Shown here: piece by piece, positions 52,463-61,740 of the stretch
Position numbering within the stretch: position 1 is the stretch's first letter
Layout: every line of letters begins with the position of its first letter
The notes under the pieces: model-generated
What the model saw: the letters and a program-made list of their open reading frames with translations, nothing else
Told to the model about the DNA's origin: nothing
Database searches by the model: none
DNA from: Rhizobium sp. NLR16a
GTDB taxonomy: Bacteria > Pseudomonadota > Alphaproteobacteria > Rhizobiales > Rhizobiaceae
Reading direction: 5' to 3'
Assembly: GCF_017948245.1 (NCBI RefSeq)
Contig: NZ_CP072869.1
Span: 310,001 to 374,000 of the forward strand
DNA: 64,000 bases
Program-made: the position numbers and the translations under genes

Positions 52463-53223
52463 GGTGTTGTCACGTTAAGTTTCTCTGGCTGGAAAGGTCA
52501 GCGGCTCGTGGTTATTCAGGCGACACAGCCGCAATTTTCCATGCATCGAAAGCTTCGAGCCGACGGTAGCGTATTGTTTGCCCGGCGCGGCGACGGGACG
52601 GAACTGAAAAAGCAATTGCGGGTCGCTGAGTGCATGGAGACGAACCGTTGCAACGTGCCTGGTGATCGGTGGCCTTGCATGGTTCCTTCCCGTTTTCGAA
52701 ACGGCAGATGGCTGTCTCGGCCCCGATCATTGAGGCCCTGTCCGACCAATGGTCAAGGCCGGGTGCCACTTTCGCCTTTGCTGCACCGTAGAGGCGGAGC
52801 TTATCGGTGATGATCCGTGAGCAAAGTCATAGCGCTTCATTAACGCCACCAGCACGCGCTTCGCTGCCCTTTTATCACGCCGCTTATGCAATATCTCTTC
52901 GAGAACGGTGCCATGTTGATCGACCGCACGCCAGAGCCAGAATTTCTCTCCAGCTGCGACTCATGAAAGACACTCCTTTTCACGCCCAGTCAGACCGGGA
53001 TAGTCGCCGTTGCAGTCTAAGGTGTTCACGACCTTCAAATGAAATACCCAGGCGGCCGATTAGAGGTGGTTGATTTCAAAGTCCTTCATTTCACTCGCTT
53101 CTTTTTGCACAAAACTCATTGTCGAGGAAATGCCCGCCTGCCCGCGGAAGGGAACAGTAACACCCGCGTTCAAACCAAACTTTTTAGCGTCATCGAAGAT
53201 GCGTCGTTGGTGTTGTCACGTTA
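52463..53223. repeat. 15-bp direct repeat around the IS6 remnant
   Basis: GGTGTTGTCACGTTA occurs at 52463-52477 and again at 53209-53223 in the same orientation. The second copy overlaps the 3' end of the EamA gene. They may be old IS6-type ends or a recombination product; a matching inverted end was not found. Confidence 0.55.
52590..52955 (-). pseudogene. IS6-family transposase remnant
   Basis: On the minus strand, EKFWLWRAVDQHGTVLEEIL and KRAAKRVLVALMKR, then in other frames ITDKLRLYGAAK and FRKREGTMQGHRSPGTLQRF, are successive parts of an IS6/IS240-type transposase. Frame changes separate them and the N terminus is missing. The rest of 52309-53215 has no gene that I recognise. Confidence 0.7.
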
Positions 53224-54145
53224 CTCCCTTTCGCCGATTGCACGTAACTGTGTGGGGACGCCAACGACGATCAGGCGTTGACGTGATTAACGCACCAAGA
53301 ATGATAGCTAGGGACGCACACATTCCTGAACCTGTCAGCCATTCGCCGAAGAACATGGCGGCAAAGAGCGCGGAAAAGAACGGCTCGCTCGATTCGATGA
53401 CCTGTGTTTTGTACGCTTCGATATGCCGCAGGGCGAGGATCGTGCAGTAAAAGCCGCAAAAAGACGGAATAACGCCAAGCGACAACAGGCTCGGCAAAGC
53501 GTTTGCTGATGGGATTTGTGCACCGCTCCAGAAATAGGGCACGGCGAGCATGACCAGTCCATACGCCAGGAACAACCACAAATTTTCCAAGGAAGAGCGG
53601 AGTTTGAAGAATTTCCATGCGAAGATGAAGCTGGCATAACCCAGGCCGGCAATGAGGGCGAGAGTGACGCCCATCAAGCTCCCCGTTTCCAGCCCGTCGC
53701 CAGAGATCAGGAAGAAACCGCCGAGAACGACCATAACCATGGCAAACGCCTTCCCCATCGTTACTCTTTCCTTCAGGATGATGATGTCGAGCGCGATTGC
53801 GCCAAGCCCACCGGCAAAAACTAGGATGGCGACAAGCGGGATCGGCGCATAAGCGAAGGCGCTGGTTTCAAAATGATAAAGCGTAAAGATGCCAAGTGCG
53901 GAGCAAACCGCAATTTTCCACGACCCCGCGAAAGCGGCAGTTAATCGGGCCAGCCCCCCAGCTTTCCAGAGAACGATGATCGAAATCAGCGAAAGCGCGA
54001 TACCGCAACGCCAGAACGCGACGGCCGTGTGATCGAGACCTTCATTGAAGGCGAAGCGGGACAGTACACCGACGGTTCCATTTGAAAGAGCCGCAAAAAG
54101 GGCGAAAGCAGCGCCGGCAACTGGCGAAGGACAAGTACTTTTCAC
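53216..54145 (-). CDS. EamA-family (DMT) exporter
   Basis: A 309-residue membrane protein with ten predicted helices in two EamA halves. GTG 54145 is preferred because GTGA overlaps the preceding gene's stop; an ATG at 54181 would overlap by 40 bases. EamA proteins often export amino acids or small metabolites. As the last gene of a four-gene operon with a PLP enzyme and a desaturase, it probably exports the product. Its 3' end touches the second 15-bp repeat. Confidence 0.82.
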   Translation of the reverse strand: MKSTCPSPVAGAAFALFAALSNGTVGVLSRFAFNEGLDHTAVAFWRCGIALSLISIIVLWKAGGLARLTAAFAGSWKIAVCSALGIFTLYHFETSAFAYAPIPLVAILVFAGGLGAIALDIIILKERVTMGKAFAMVMVVLGGFFLISGDGLETGSLMGVTLALIAGLGYASFIFAWKFFKLRSSLENLWLFLAYGLVMLAVPYFWSGAQIPSANALPSLLSLGVIPSFCGFYCTILALRHIEAYKTQVIESSEPFFSALFAAMFFGEWLTGSGMCASLAIILGALITSTPDRRWRPHTVTCNRRKGVT

Positions 54146-54918
54146 GGCTGTAACATCTTTCTTTTCACATGCAAGTGGCACGCCTCACCGAAGGCGCGGA
54201 AGATTTCACCGCTGAGCGGATCCTCGACGTGAAACCATTCAGGATGCCATTGCACAGCTGCGGCAAATGTCGTTGCTTCCTTTACCGATACGGCTTCGAT
54301 GACGCCGTCCACGCACCGCGCATCGACAGCAAGACCATCCGCCAATTGTGCAATGCCCTGCTCGTGCAGTGTGTTGACTGAAACAGAATTTGTCTTCAGG
54401 CGGCGAATGCACTCCGCGATATGGCCGTTACCTTCAGCGACAATTGCATGTGAGGGAGCGTATTGAAGATCACGCGAGAGAGACAGATCTTCAACATGCA
54501 CACCTCGGCCTTCACCTTCCGAGATATTGGTTGAAAGGGTGCCTCCAAGTGCAACATTGAGTTCCTGCAGCCCACGGCAGATTCCGAACAAGGGGACGCC
54601 CAGCGACAAAGCAATCTCGATCGCAGCGATGCTCGTCCTGTCGCGATCAAGATCGAGCGTGCTGGCGCAAGCCATCGGACCCCCGTATCGTGAAGGTGAT
54701 ACATTTGACGCCGCGCCGGTCAGGAGCAATCCATTGAAGGCCAACAGGCAGGTCCGCAACTCTTTGTCGGCAAGTCCCCCTGGGATCAGGACTGGCACGA
54801 CGCCAGCGGTGAGGTGCAACGCTTCGAGATAACGGGCGCGCACCACATCATAATCAACGCCGTCGACCGTCTGGCGATCGCAAACGACACCAACGATTGC
54901 CGGGCTGTCTTCTGCCAT
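54142..54918 (-). CDS. Glutamine amidotransferase-like hydrolase (peptidase C26, PuuD-like)
   Basis: A 258-residue protein from ATG 54918, 13 bases after the PLP enzyme gene. LFGICRGLQELN holds the nucleophile C114; AAVQWHPEW holds the catalytic His and downstream Glu. The family removes gamma-glutamyl groups, as PuuD does from gamma-glutamyl-GABA. In this operon it may free a gamma-glutamyl-protected amine or amino acid late in a biosynthetic route. No strong ribosome site, so translation is probably coupled to the gene before it. Confidence 0.82.
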   Translation of the reverse strand: MAEDSPAIVGVVCDRQTVDGVDYDVVRARYLEALHLTAGVVPVLIPGGLADKELRTCLLAFNGLLLTGAASNVSPSRYGGPMACASTLDLDRDRTSIAAIEIALSLGVPLFGICRGLQELNVALGGTLSTNISEGEGRGVHVEDLSLSRDLQYAPSHAIVAEGNGHIAECIRRLKTNSVSVNTLHEQGIAQLADGLAVDARCVDGVIEAVSVKEATTFAAAVQWHPEWFHVEDPLSGEIFRAFGEACHLHVKRKMLQP

Positions 54919-54931
54919 AGCGGCCACTATG

Positions 54932-56278
54932 TCAGGCCTCTTCAAGGGCTTGACCGATATCAGCAAGGATATCGTCGACATGTTCAAGCCCGACGGAAAT
55001 CCGAATCGTTCCGTCGCGCACGCCGGAAGCCAGGCGCGCTGCTTGCGGCACTGACGCATGCGTCGTGGAGGCCGGATGCGTGGCGAGTGTCCTCGCATCG
55101 CCGATGTTTGCAACATGGTAGACGAGTTGTAGGCGCTCGATAAACCGGCGGCCGGCATCGATACCGCCGGCGATCTCGAAAACGATCATCGGGCCGCCAT
55201 GGTCGCCCATGTTTTGCTCGGCGCGACGTCGTTCCAGCGTTCCGCCAAGACTCGGATAGGTCACGTCGAGGACGTTCCGATGCTCCTTGAGATATTCAGC
55301 GACGCGGCGGGCATTGGAGCAATGTCGCGGCATCCGCAATGGCAGCGTCTCCAGGCCCTGGATGCAGAGAAACGATGCGAATGGTGATGGACAGGGGCCA
55401 AAGTCACGCATGAGCGTATTGCGCATCTTGAGCAGGAAAGGGCTGGCTCCATAGGGACCGGGCAGATCACGCGCAGCTTCGAGCCAACGGATATTGCCAT
55501 GGGAGACATCAGGGCGGGTCATCAACGGAAATCGTTCGGAACAGGCCTCCCAATCAAAGGTGCCGCCATCCACGACGACCCCACCAATCGTGGTGCCGTG
55601 GCCGCAGATGTATTTTGACGTGGAGTGCAAGGTCACATGCGCGCCGAGCTCAAGCGGGCGTGTGATGAGAGGGGTCATGGTGTTGTCGATGATGAGCAGA
55701 ATGCCCATTTCATGTGCAATCGCGCCGACCTCCACGATCGGGAAAGGTGTGAGTTTCGGATTGGGCAATGCTTCGGCAAACCAACAACGCGTACGTTCGT
55801 CTGAGGCTTCGCGGAAACGTGTAGGATCGCCCGGATCGACGAAACGCGTTTCGATCCCGAGCCTTTGAAAGGTACTAGAAAGCAGATTGATTGTCCCGCC
55901 ATATAGATGAGCGGAACTCACAATGTTGTCGCCCGCCACCGCAATATTCAAAATGGCGAGCATAATCGCGGCCTGGCCCGACGACGTCGCCAAAGCCGCG
56001 ACGCCGCCCTCCAGAGAAGCAATGCGTTGCTCGAGTATATCCGTCGTCGGATTCATCAACCGCGAATAGGTGCGTCCCTCTCTTCGCAGATCAAATACGT
56101 CTGATGCGTGATCAATAGATTCAAAAGCATAGGCATTCGAGAGGTAGATCGGCACAGTCGTCGCGAGTGTTGTCTGATCGTAACGATAGCTACCGTGAAG
56201 CACCGCCGTCTCAACGTGCAGCGCCGGCGCCGGAACGGGTTGTGTTGTGGCGATATTTCTCTGGGTTTTGGTCGGCAT
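54932..56278 (-). CDS. PLP-dependent O-acetylhomoserine sulfhydrylase/cystathionine synthase-like enzyme
   Basis: A 448-residue Cys/Met-metabolism PLP enzyme. D198 in IIDNTMTP and K222 in HSTSKYICGHG are the cofactor Asp and Schiff-base Lys; YSRLMNPTTD and SSGQAAIMLAIL bind phosphate. Such enzymes replace the acetyl group of O-acetylhomoserine by a nucleophile. Next to a desaturase-like gene this recalls rhizobitoxine making, where an enzyme of this family joins serinol to homoserine; ordinary methionine synthesis is the alternative. It lies 40 bases after the desaturase gene. Confidence 0.83.
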   Translation of the reverse strand: MPTKTQRNIATTQPVPAPALHVETAVLHGSYRYDQTTLATTVPIYLSNAYAFESIDHASDVFDLRREGRTYSRLMNPTTDILEQRIASLEGGVAALATSSGQAAIMLAILNIAVAGDNIVSSAHLYGGTINLLSSTFQRLGIETRFVDPGDPTRFREASDERTRCWFAEALPNPKLTPFPIVEVGAIAHEMGILLIIDNTMTPLITRPLELGAHVTLHSTSKYICGHGTTIGGVVVDGGTFDWEACSERFPLMTRPDVSHGNIRWLEAARDLPGPYGASPFLLKMRNTLMRDFGPCPSPFASFLCIQGLETLPLRMPRHCSNARRVAEYLKEHRNVLDVTYPSLGGTLERRRAEQNMGDHGGPMIVFEIAGGIDAGRRFIERLQLVYHVANIGDARTLATHPASTTHASVPQAARLASGVRDGTIRISVGLEHVDDILADIGQALEEA

Positions 56279-56318
56279 TGGTTGTCTCCGGAAATCTGTT
56301 CTTCTCGAGAATTGGCGT

Positions 56319-57398
56319 TTAGGCCAGCGCGCTTTCGATAAAGCGCTTCCGATTCTGGTCCCTGATCAGCATCAGAATGGAAGGTTCACCATTTGGGCCA
56401 GACTGAAATATCCCGCCTGTCTCGGAGCAGTGCGCCGCATATTCGAGATCGCTCATGCGGATGGCGTGCGCCTCAGGTAGACGCCAGAATGGGGTGGTCG
56501 GATCGAGGTGATGATCGAGATGATAGTTGTCGTTGTTGATCCCCGTCAGCCACTTCTCGATGTTCCGGCTTTGACGGTTTCGCGCCATATGAAGGTTGAC
56601 GTGCTGGTTGTCGATGGAGCTGCAGTGCTCAGACATCTCGATGAACCATCCGATGATATGGAATGAGGTGACGTAGGGAACGACCCAGAGCAGGAGGAAT
56701 TCCAGGAAATAGCTGGAGGCCAGACCCGCCGCGGCAATAGACGCCCAGAATGCATAGAAGCCCCAGCGATCGAATTCACAGCGCCACCCTTCTCCACGCT
56801 GAACTCGCGTAGCGCTCTCCTTGCCGGAAAGGGAAGCGACAATCACCTGGTATCTGTTACGTACCAGATACCTGAAATAAGCGTAGGTCTTCGATCCGAG
56901 TAACGGAAGAACAATGATCTTCCAGATAAAGGAACGATCCGTCCGCGGCGTGAATACGCCTTCCTTTATAAAGAACTCTAGGTCGGGATCGGCGTCGGCT
57001 CTGCCAAGGAAGGGGTGATGACTATGGACATGAGACTCCTTGTAGGCAAAGTGGCGCTGAAAGATCGGCCAGGCGGTTGGCCACGTGCCGAGCAGGAAGT
57101 TCAGCAAGCGATTCTTTGTCAGAACGCCATGCGCGGAATCGTGCAAAATGGTGGAAATGCCCCTTTGATGCGCGCCGATCATGATTACCGCGAGAGGATA
57201 AAACCACCAGCTTACATCAACCACCAGCCACACAAGGGTAGCGATCACCGCATAGTCCTTAACGATGTAAAATGGGCCATGCCAATTGTCAGTCGCAAGA
57301 GCCTTGATGTCACCGGTGATAGATCGATCGAAGTGATGGTGCGTATAGCGATCAGGCGCTTCGATACCTTTATAGAGAGGTTGAGCATGACTGTTCAT
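56319..57398 (-). CDS. Fatty-acid-desaturase-like enzyme, RtxC-like candidate
   Basis: A 359-residue membrane diiron enzyme from ATG 57398 (AAAAGG upstream). Histidine boxes are HDSAH (86-90), HVHSHH (123-128) and a late NYHLDHH, with four or so hydrophobic segments at about 45-75, 80-110 and 215-260. The size agrees with RtxC, the dihydrorhizobitoxine desaturase, a member of this family that acts on an amino acid ether. The neighbours fit such a role better than lipid synthesis. The open frame continues to 57719 upstream but without protein-like sequence I can identify. Confidence 0.75.
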   Translation of the reverse strand: MNSHAQPLYKGIEAPDRYTHHHFDRSITGDIKALATDNWHGPFYIVKDYAVIATLVWLVVDVSWWFYPLAVIMIGAHQRGISTILHDSAHGVLTKNRLLNFLLGTWPTAWPIFQRHFAYKESHVHSHHPFLGRADADPDLEFFIKEGVFTPRTDRSFIWKIIVLPLLGSKTYAYFRYLVRNRYQVIVASLSGKESATRVQRGEGWRCEFDRWGFYAFWASIAAAGLASSYFLEFLLLWVVPYVTSFHIIGWFIEMSEHCSSIDNQHVNLHMARNRQSRNIEKWLTGINNDNYHLDHHLDPTTPFWRLPEAHAIRMSDLEYAAHCSETGGIFQSGPNGEPSILMLIRDQNRKRFIESALA

Positions 57399-57812
57399 GA
57401 AAATACCTTTTGCTCGATATTGAAGCGCCATTCCGTCGCATAGGCTGATAACGTGACATCGCCCTCTGCAGCATCCCACGGACGGAAAGCGGAAACTCGG
57501 CGCGACGTCTCGCATGGGCGAGCGAACCGTAAGCCGACTGTCGAAGCTCTGCGGAGCGCGGCCGTGCGCTGGGCACATTTGAAGGCCGGCGTACTCGTAG
57601 TGTGGACCGAAGAGTTCTTGCATTGTCACGAGAAGCCAATCTTCAGAGTTTCGTTCAATCTTTCCGATTAAGATCCGGAGGATGTCCCCTTCGTTGGTCT
57701 CGTCGGCACAAGTCATCATTGGCGCCTGTATGTACTGAGTAGGTTCAGGTCCCGTGGAGGCTGGATGGAGCGTTCATGGAGGCAGCGTAAACTTAACGCA
57801 GTGAAAACAAGA
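57399..57812. other. Upstream region of the desaturase operon
   Basis: No supported gene. A minus-strand frame in phase with the desaturase is open to 57719 and starts with protein-like text (DILRILIGKIERNSEDWLL) that I cannot assign; it may be the end of another gene fragment. The operon promoter should lie here but no clear pair of hexamers is seen. Confidence 0.4.
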
Positions 57813-57838
57813 GTAACCCCCCCCCGATTGCTACCGCC
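57813..57838 (+). repeat. Orphan IS66-type terminal repeat
   Basis: GTAAC, a run of nine C, then GATTGCTACCGCC copies the left end of the IS66 at 49500 (GTAACCGCCC then GATTGCTACCGCC) with an expanded C tract. It points right, but no IS66 gene follows; GGGCGGTTA at 58035-58043 is at most a faint opposite end. It marks a lost element or a recombination scar. Confidence 0.65.
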
Positions 57839-58041
57839 GGGACCGCACCAACGCGCGCCGCAATCGACTTGGGCCGAGCCCTAGCTCAATCTGTATCTCA
57901 GAATCTCGCGGACACGCCGCATCTTTAGTCTCTCCGCTGGCATGCCGTTCCTTCCTTTCAAAGGACGAACGTCTCAATCAGCAGGACACCCGGATAAACA
58001 CCCCAATCCGGGGACGGCATCATCTCGGAACAAGGGGGCGG

Positions 58042-59628
58042 TTAATTCTCGGGATTGGGGGACCGCGCTTGAAGCTCTTTCAAAATCGAGTACTGAATCT
58101 TGCCCAAGGCTGTTCGGGGCAATTCCCTCGTGAAAATGAACTCCCGCGGGACCTTGAAGCGAGCGACCTGCGACTGCACATGCGCGGCCAATGCTTCCGC
58201 TTCGATCCGTGCCCCCACGCGCCTGACCACGTAGGCGACCGGCACCTCGCCCCAGTGCGAATCATGCCGACCGACAACGGCGCATTCCTTGACATCAGGG
58301 TGCTCCCCGAGCACACGCTCGACTTCGGCTGGATAGATGTTTTCTCCGCCGGAAATAATGAGGTTCTTTTTGCGATCGCGAACCCAATAGTGACCGCTGG
58401 CATCCCGGTACCCGATGTCACCAGTGCGATACCAGCCGTCACACAGTGCCTCGCGGGTCGCTTGATGATCGCCCCAGTATTCACAGAAGACATTCGGGCC
58501 GCGCACTGCGATTTCGCCTGGGGCACCCGCCGGCAACTCCTTGCCGGCGTCATCAATGATCATCGCCTCACAGCATAGACCCGGCAGGCCAATAGACCCG
58601 CAGCGTGAGAGATCACCCCCAAGCCTCGTGTAGATGGCGATGGGGCAGGTTTCTGTGGAGCCATACACTTGAAGGACCGGTACCCCTCGCGCGGTAACGC
58701 GCTCGATCAGGGCCTGGGACACAATCGTTGAGCCCGTTGAAACGGCCTTCAAGGAGTACAGGTCTGCCGTCCACCACGCGTCGTGGTCAGTCAATGTTTG
58801 GATGGCCGTCGGAACCAATGCCGTTAGTGTTGGCCGATCGCGCTCAAATGCAGTAAGTGTCGCACCTGCCGCAAATCGGGAATGGATAGTGACCGTCGCA
58901 CCATGTTGCAAAGCCGGAGTGGTCTGAATGTTGAGCCCACCCACGTGAAAGAACGGTAGTACCGACAACACATGATCTTCCGACGTCAGAGCATGCATGT
59001 GCTGGCTCATCACCCCGTTCCAGAGCAAAGCTTCTTGTCGGAGGACCGCGCCTTTGGGCCGCCCGGTAGTGCCAGAAGTGTAGACGATCAGAAGCGGGCA
59101 GCTCAAGTCGGCATGTGAGTTACCGCCATCACCGCGGCCTTGGGCCAACAGGTTACCCCATGTGCTCCCGCGAGGGGGCGTGAAGTCCAAACCGACGACT
59201 GAGGTGTCGGGCAGTGTGTGTGCCAGATGCGGCAGAAGGCTGTTGAACTCCTGCTCGACAACCAATACCCTTGCTCCGGCATTGGACAAGATGAAGAGCT
59301 GCTCAGCCGGCGCGAGCCGCCAGTTCAAAGGCAGCATAATTGCGCCAAGACGCGCACAGGCATAGAGAAGAATTAGATACTCGGGCCGGTTCAGGCTGAG
59401 GATGGCGACTCGATCGCCTTTAGTGACTCTCAGCTCTTTGTTCAGGGCACGGGCGGCTTGCTCGATAGATCCCCGCAACGCGGCGTAGCTTAGCGTCTCA
59501 CCCTCGAAATGAATTGCGGCCTTGTTTGGAGCAACCGCCGCATTGCGGTCAATCAGTGTGCAGAGATCCATTGTAATCGTCAGCGCATATTTTTCGATCT
59601 GAAGGAAGGCCGAGAGGGGGAGCCGCAC
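58042..59628 (-). CDS. Acyl-CoA ligase (AMP-forming)
   Basis: A class I adenylate-forming ligase. VYTSGTTGRPKGAVLR is the P-loop, VYGSTETCP the A5 motif, GWYRTGDIGYRD the A7/A8 region, and the C-terminal RTALGKIQYS lysine is present. Two starts are possible: GTG 59628, which overlaps the upstream stop in TAGTG and has AGGA before it (528 residues), and ATG 59571, which gives the usual family start MDLCTLIDRN (509 residues). It would activate a carboxylic acid as its CoA ester for the carboxylase encoded by the three genes before it. The acid is unknown. Confidence 0.84.
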   Translation of the reverse strand: MRLPLSAFLQIEKYALTITMDLCTLIDRNAAVAPNKAAIHFEGETLSYAALRGSIEQAARALNKELRVTKGDRVAILSLNRPEYLILLYACARLGAIMLPLNWRLAPAEQLFILSNAGARVLVVEQEFNSLLPHLAHTLPDTSVVGLDFTPPRGSTWGNLLAQGRGDGGNSHADLSCPLLIVYTSGTTGRPKGAVLRQEALLWNGVMSQHMHALTSEDHVLSVLPFFHVGGLNIQTTPALQHGATVTIHSRFAAGATLTAFERDRPTLTALVPTAIQTLTDHDAWWTADLYSLKAVSTGSTIVSQALIERVTARGVPVLQVYGSTETCPIAIYTRLGGDLSRCGSIGLPGLCCEAMIIDDAGKELPAGAPGEIAVRGPNVFCEYWGDHQATREALCDGWYRTGDIGYRDASGHYWVRDRKKNLIISGGENIYPAEVERVLGEHPDVKECAVVGRHDSHWGEVPVAYVVRRVGARIEAEALAAHVQSQVARFKVPREFIFTRELPRTALGKIQYSILKELQARSPNPEN

Positions 59629-61235
59629 TACATCCTAAAGATGCCATAATGTGGCGTCTCAGTGGGAGCATTGAGCGAGGCGCTCAAGGCGATTGCCAGC
59701 GCGTTTCTGGTGTCGACAGGATCAAGAATCCCGTCGTCCCAGATTTCAGACGTTGCATAGTAAGCGCTTGATCGCTCCCTATACTCTTCCAAAATCGACT
59801 GTCTCGTGACTTCGTACTCCTCCGCCGATAAGCGCCTACCATCGGCCGCCATTTGCTTTGCCTTCACATCCGTAAGCACTCGCGTCGCTTGATCGGCACC
59901 CATGGCTGAAATCTGAGCCTGCGGCCAGGTGAACAGAAAACGCGGATCGAAAGCGCGCCCTGCCATGGCGAATGTTCCCCCACCGTGAGAATGATTACAA
60001 ATGACCGTGAATTTGGGCACCGCCGCTCCAGACACGGCCATGAGTAGCTTGGCGGCATTTTTGGTGATGCCACGCCGCTCATATTCGCTGCCCACCATGA
60101 AGCCGGTGATGTTCTGCAAGAAGAACAGCGGCGTCCGATTCATGTCGCACAACTGGATGAAGTGAGCGCCCTTCAACGCACTGTCATCGAATAGCACGCC
60201 GTTATTCGCCAGAACACCGATTTGGTATCCATGAAGGCGCGCGAACCCGCATACCAGAGTTCGCCCGTAGAGCGGTTGGTATTCATGGAACCTGCTGCCA
60301 TCGACCAAGCGCGCGAGAATCTCCCGCATATCAAAGTGCACTCGAGGATCTCTTGGAATTATACCGTATAGCTCAGATGCATCATAAGCGGGCGGCTCGG
60401 GAGCGACTCGATCGATGGAGATTTTTTCAGGACGATTGATACGACCGACTAAGTCGCGGGCAATCGCAATCGCGTGCATCTCTGAATGCGCGATATAGTC
60501 GGCCGTTCCCGATACCGTGGTTTGCATGTCAGCACCGCCGAGCTCGTCGACAGACACGTGCTGGCCAGTCGCAACTTTTACAACCGATGGACCGCCGAGA
60601 AATATCGCTCCGCTTCCCTGGACGATAATGTTGTACTCGCTAAGCGCAGGAACGAAAGCTCCTCCCGCGATGCAATGTCCCATCACGAGGGCGACCTGCG
60701 GCACGCCCATCTTCGAGAGAATGGATTGGTTGCGGAAGATTCTGCCCGCGTGGTGGCGATCCGCGAAGAGTTCCGCCTGCAGAGGAAGAAATCCACCGCC
60801 ACAGTCGCAAAGATGAACGACGGGCAGACGGTTCTCGATTGCTATATCCAGGGATCGGACGATCTTTTTGACTGACAGCGGATACCATGCTCCACCCTTG
60901 ACGCTCGGGTCATCTGCGTGAACGATCACCTCGCGTCCCGCAACGATGCCGATGCCGACGACTTGCGCTGCGCTGGGCACACCCCCGTTGTAAGCCTCGT
61001 TCGCGGCCAGTGTCGAAAGTTCGAGGAAAGGCGTTTCTGGATCAAGCAAAGCCTCCACCCGGTCGCGAACAAAATGCTTGTTTTGTCGCCGCAGGCGCTC
61101 GCGGTCGCGCTCGGGACGGTCGAAGCGGACCGCACGCTGGCGCTCGTTTAATTCGGCCGCAAGTCTTCTGTTGTGGAGCTCGTTGAGGTGAAATTCTTGC
61201 GAGTTCACGTCGACAAGAGAAGCGATGCGCTGCAT
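59628..61235 (-). CDS. Acyl-CoA carboxylase carboxyltransferase subunit
   Basis: A 535-residue MccB/PccB-type carboxyltransferase with two crotonase-like halves. The first carries RDRVEALLDP, CIAGGAFVPALSEYN and GPSVVKVATG; the second FLQNITGFMVGSEYE, SHGGGTFAMAGRAFDPRF and WPQAQISAMG, which build the acyl-CoA and biotin pockets. The pattern is nearer methylcrotonyl- or geranyl-CoA carboxylase than acetyl-CoA carboxylase. Starts one base after the biotin carrier stop. Confidence 0.85.
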   Translation of the reverse strand: MQRIASLVDVNSQEFHLNELHNRRLAAELNERQRAVRFDRPERDRERLRRQNKHFVRDRVEALLDPETPFLELSTLAANEAYNGGVPSAAQVVGIGIVAGREVIVHADDPSVKGGAWYPLSVKKIVRSLDIAIENRLPVVHLCDCGGGFLPLQAELFADRHHAGRIFRNQSILSKMGVPQVALVMGHCIAGGAFVPALSEYNIIVQGSGAIFLGGPSVVKVATGQHVSVDELGGADMQTTVSGTADYIAHSEMHAIAIARDLVGRINRPEKISIDRVAPEPPAYDASELYGIIPRDPRVHFDMREILARLVDGSRFHEYQPLYGRTLVCGFARLHGYQIGVLANNGVLFDDSALKGAHFIQLCDMNRTPLFFLQNITGFMVGSEYERRGITKNAAKLLMAVSGAAVPKFTVICNHSHGGGTFAMAGRAFDPRFLFTWPQAQISAMGADQATRVLTDVKAKQMAADGRRLSAEEYEVTRQSILEEYRERSSAYYATSEIWDDGILDPVDTRNALAIALSASLNAPTETPHYGIFRM

Positions 61236-61236
61236 C

Positions 61237-61740
61237 TTAATGCCCTTCCTCTTTGATCGTAACTAGTACCGCGCCATGCTTGAAGCTCTGGCCTTCGCTA
61301 AAATGAATTCGGTCGACCACCCCGTCCTGTGGCGCGCGTATGACGCTTTCCAGCTTCATGCTCTCGATCACCATCAGCGCGGAGCCTGCGGAAATTTGGT
61401 CGCCGGGCAAAACCGACGTTTTAACCACCACGCCTGGCATCGGCGCGCGCGCCACAAGAAGACCTGCATCCTTTTTCACGAGCGAATGGGCTAACAATGG
61501 GTCTCGGTAGCGCAGAACGCGCGTCCTGCCGCGAATATGCAGGTGAATAGTGTCGCCATCGATCGCAAACCTTACCGGCTCGTTTGAGTCGGCAATGGTA
61601 AGAATGCCGCTACCGTCGCCTTGATGGGTGAAGTCGAGCGGTACGAGTATTTCGCCCCCCAAATGCAGGCGATACCCCTGCTGACAACGTGAAAGCCACA
61701 ACTGATAATCTACACCTTCAAGCTCAAAAACGTGGTTCAC
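61237..61740 (-). CDS. Biotin carboxyl carrier protein of an acyl-CoA carboxylase
   Basis: A 167-residue protein. The C-terminal biotinyl domain (about 97-165) has APMPGVV and ESMKLE (126-131), with K129 the biotinylated lysine; Ser in place of the usual Ala before MK is a mild variation. The first 90 residues form a BT-like domain that docks on the other subunits. Begins at GTG 61740, overlapping the biotin carboxylase stop by four bases. In most methylcrotonyl-CoA enzymes this part is fused to the carboxylase, so a separate gene is notable. Confidence 0.85.
   Translation of the reverse strand: MNHVFELEGVDYQLWLSRCQQGYRLHLGGEILVPLDFTHQGDGSGILTIADSNEPVRFAIDGDTIHLHIRGRTRVLRYRDPLLAHSLVKKDAGLLVARAPMPGVVVKTSVLPGDQISAGSALMVIESMKLESVIRAPQDGVVDRIHFSEGQSFKHGAVLVTIKEEGH

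Noticed and set aside
57813..58043. A 231-bp miniature element between the orphan IS66 end and GGGCGGTTA at 58035
   Set aside because: Only nine bases at the right side agree with an IS66 end, which is too few to claim a paired terminal repeat.
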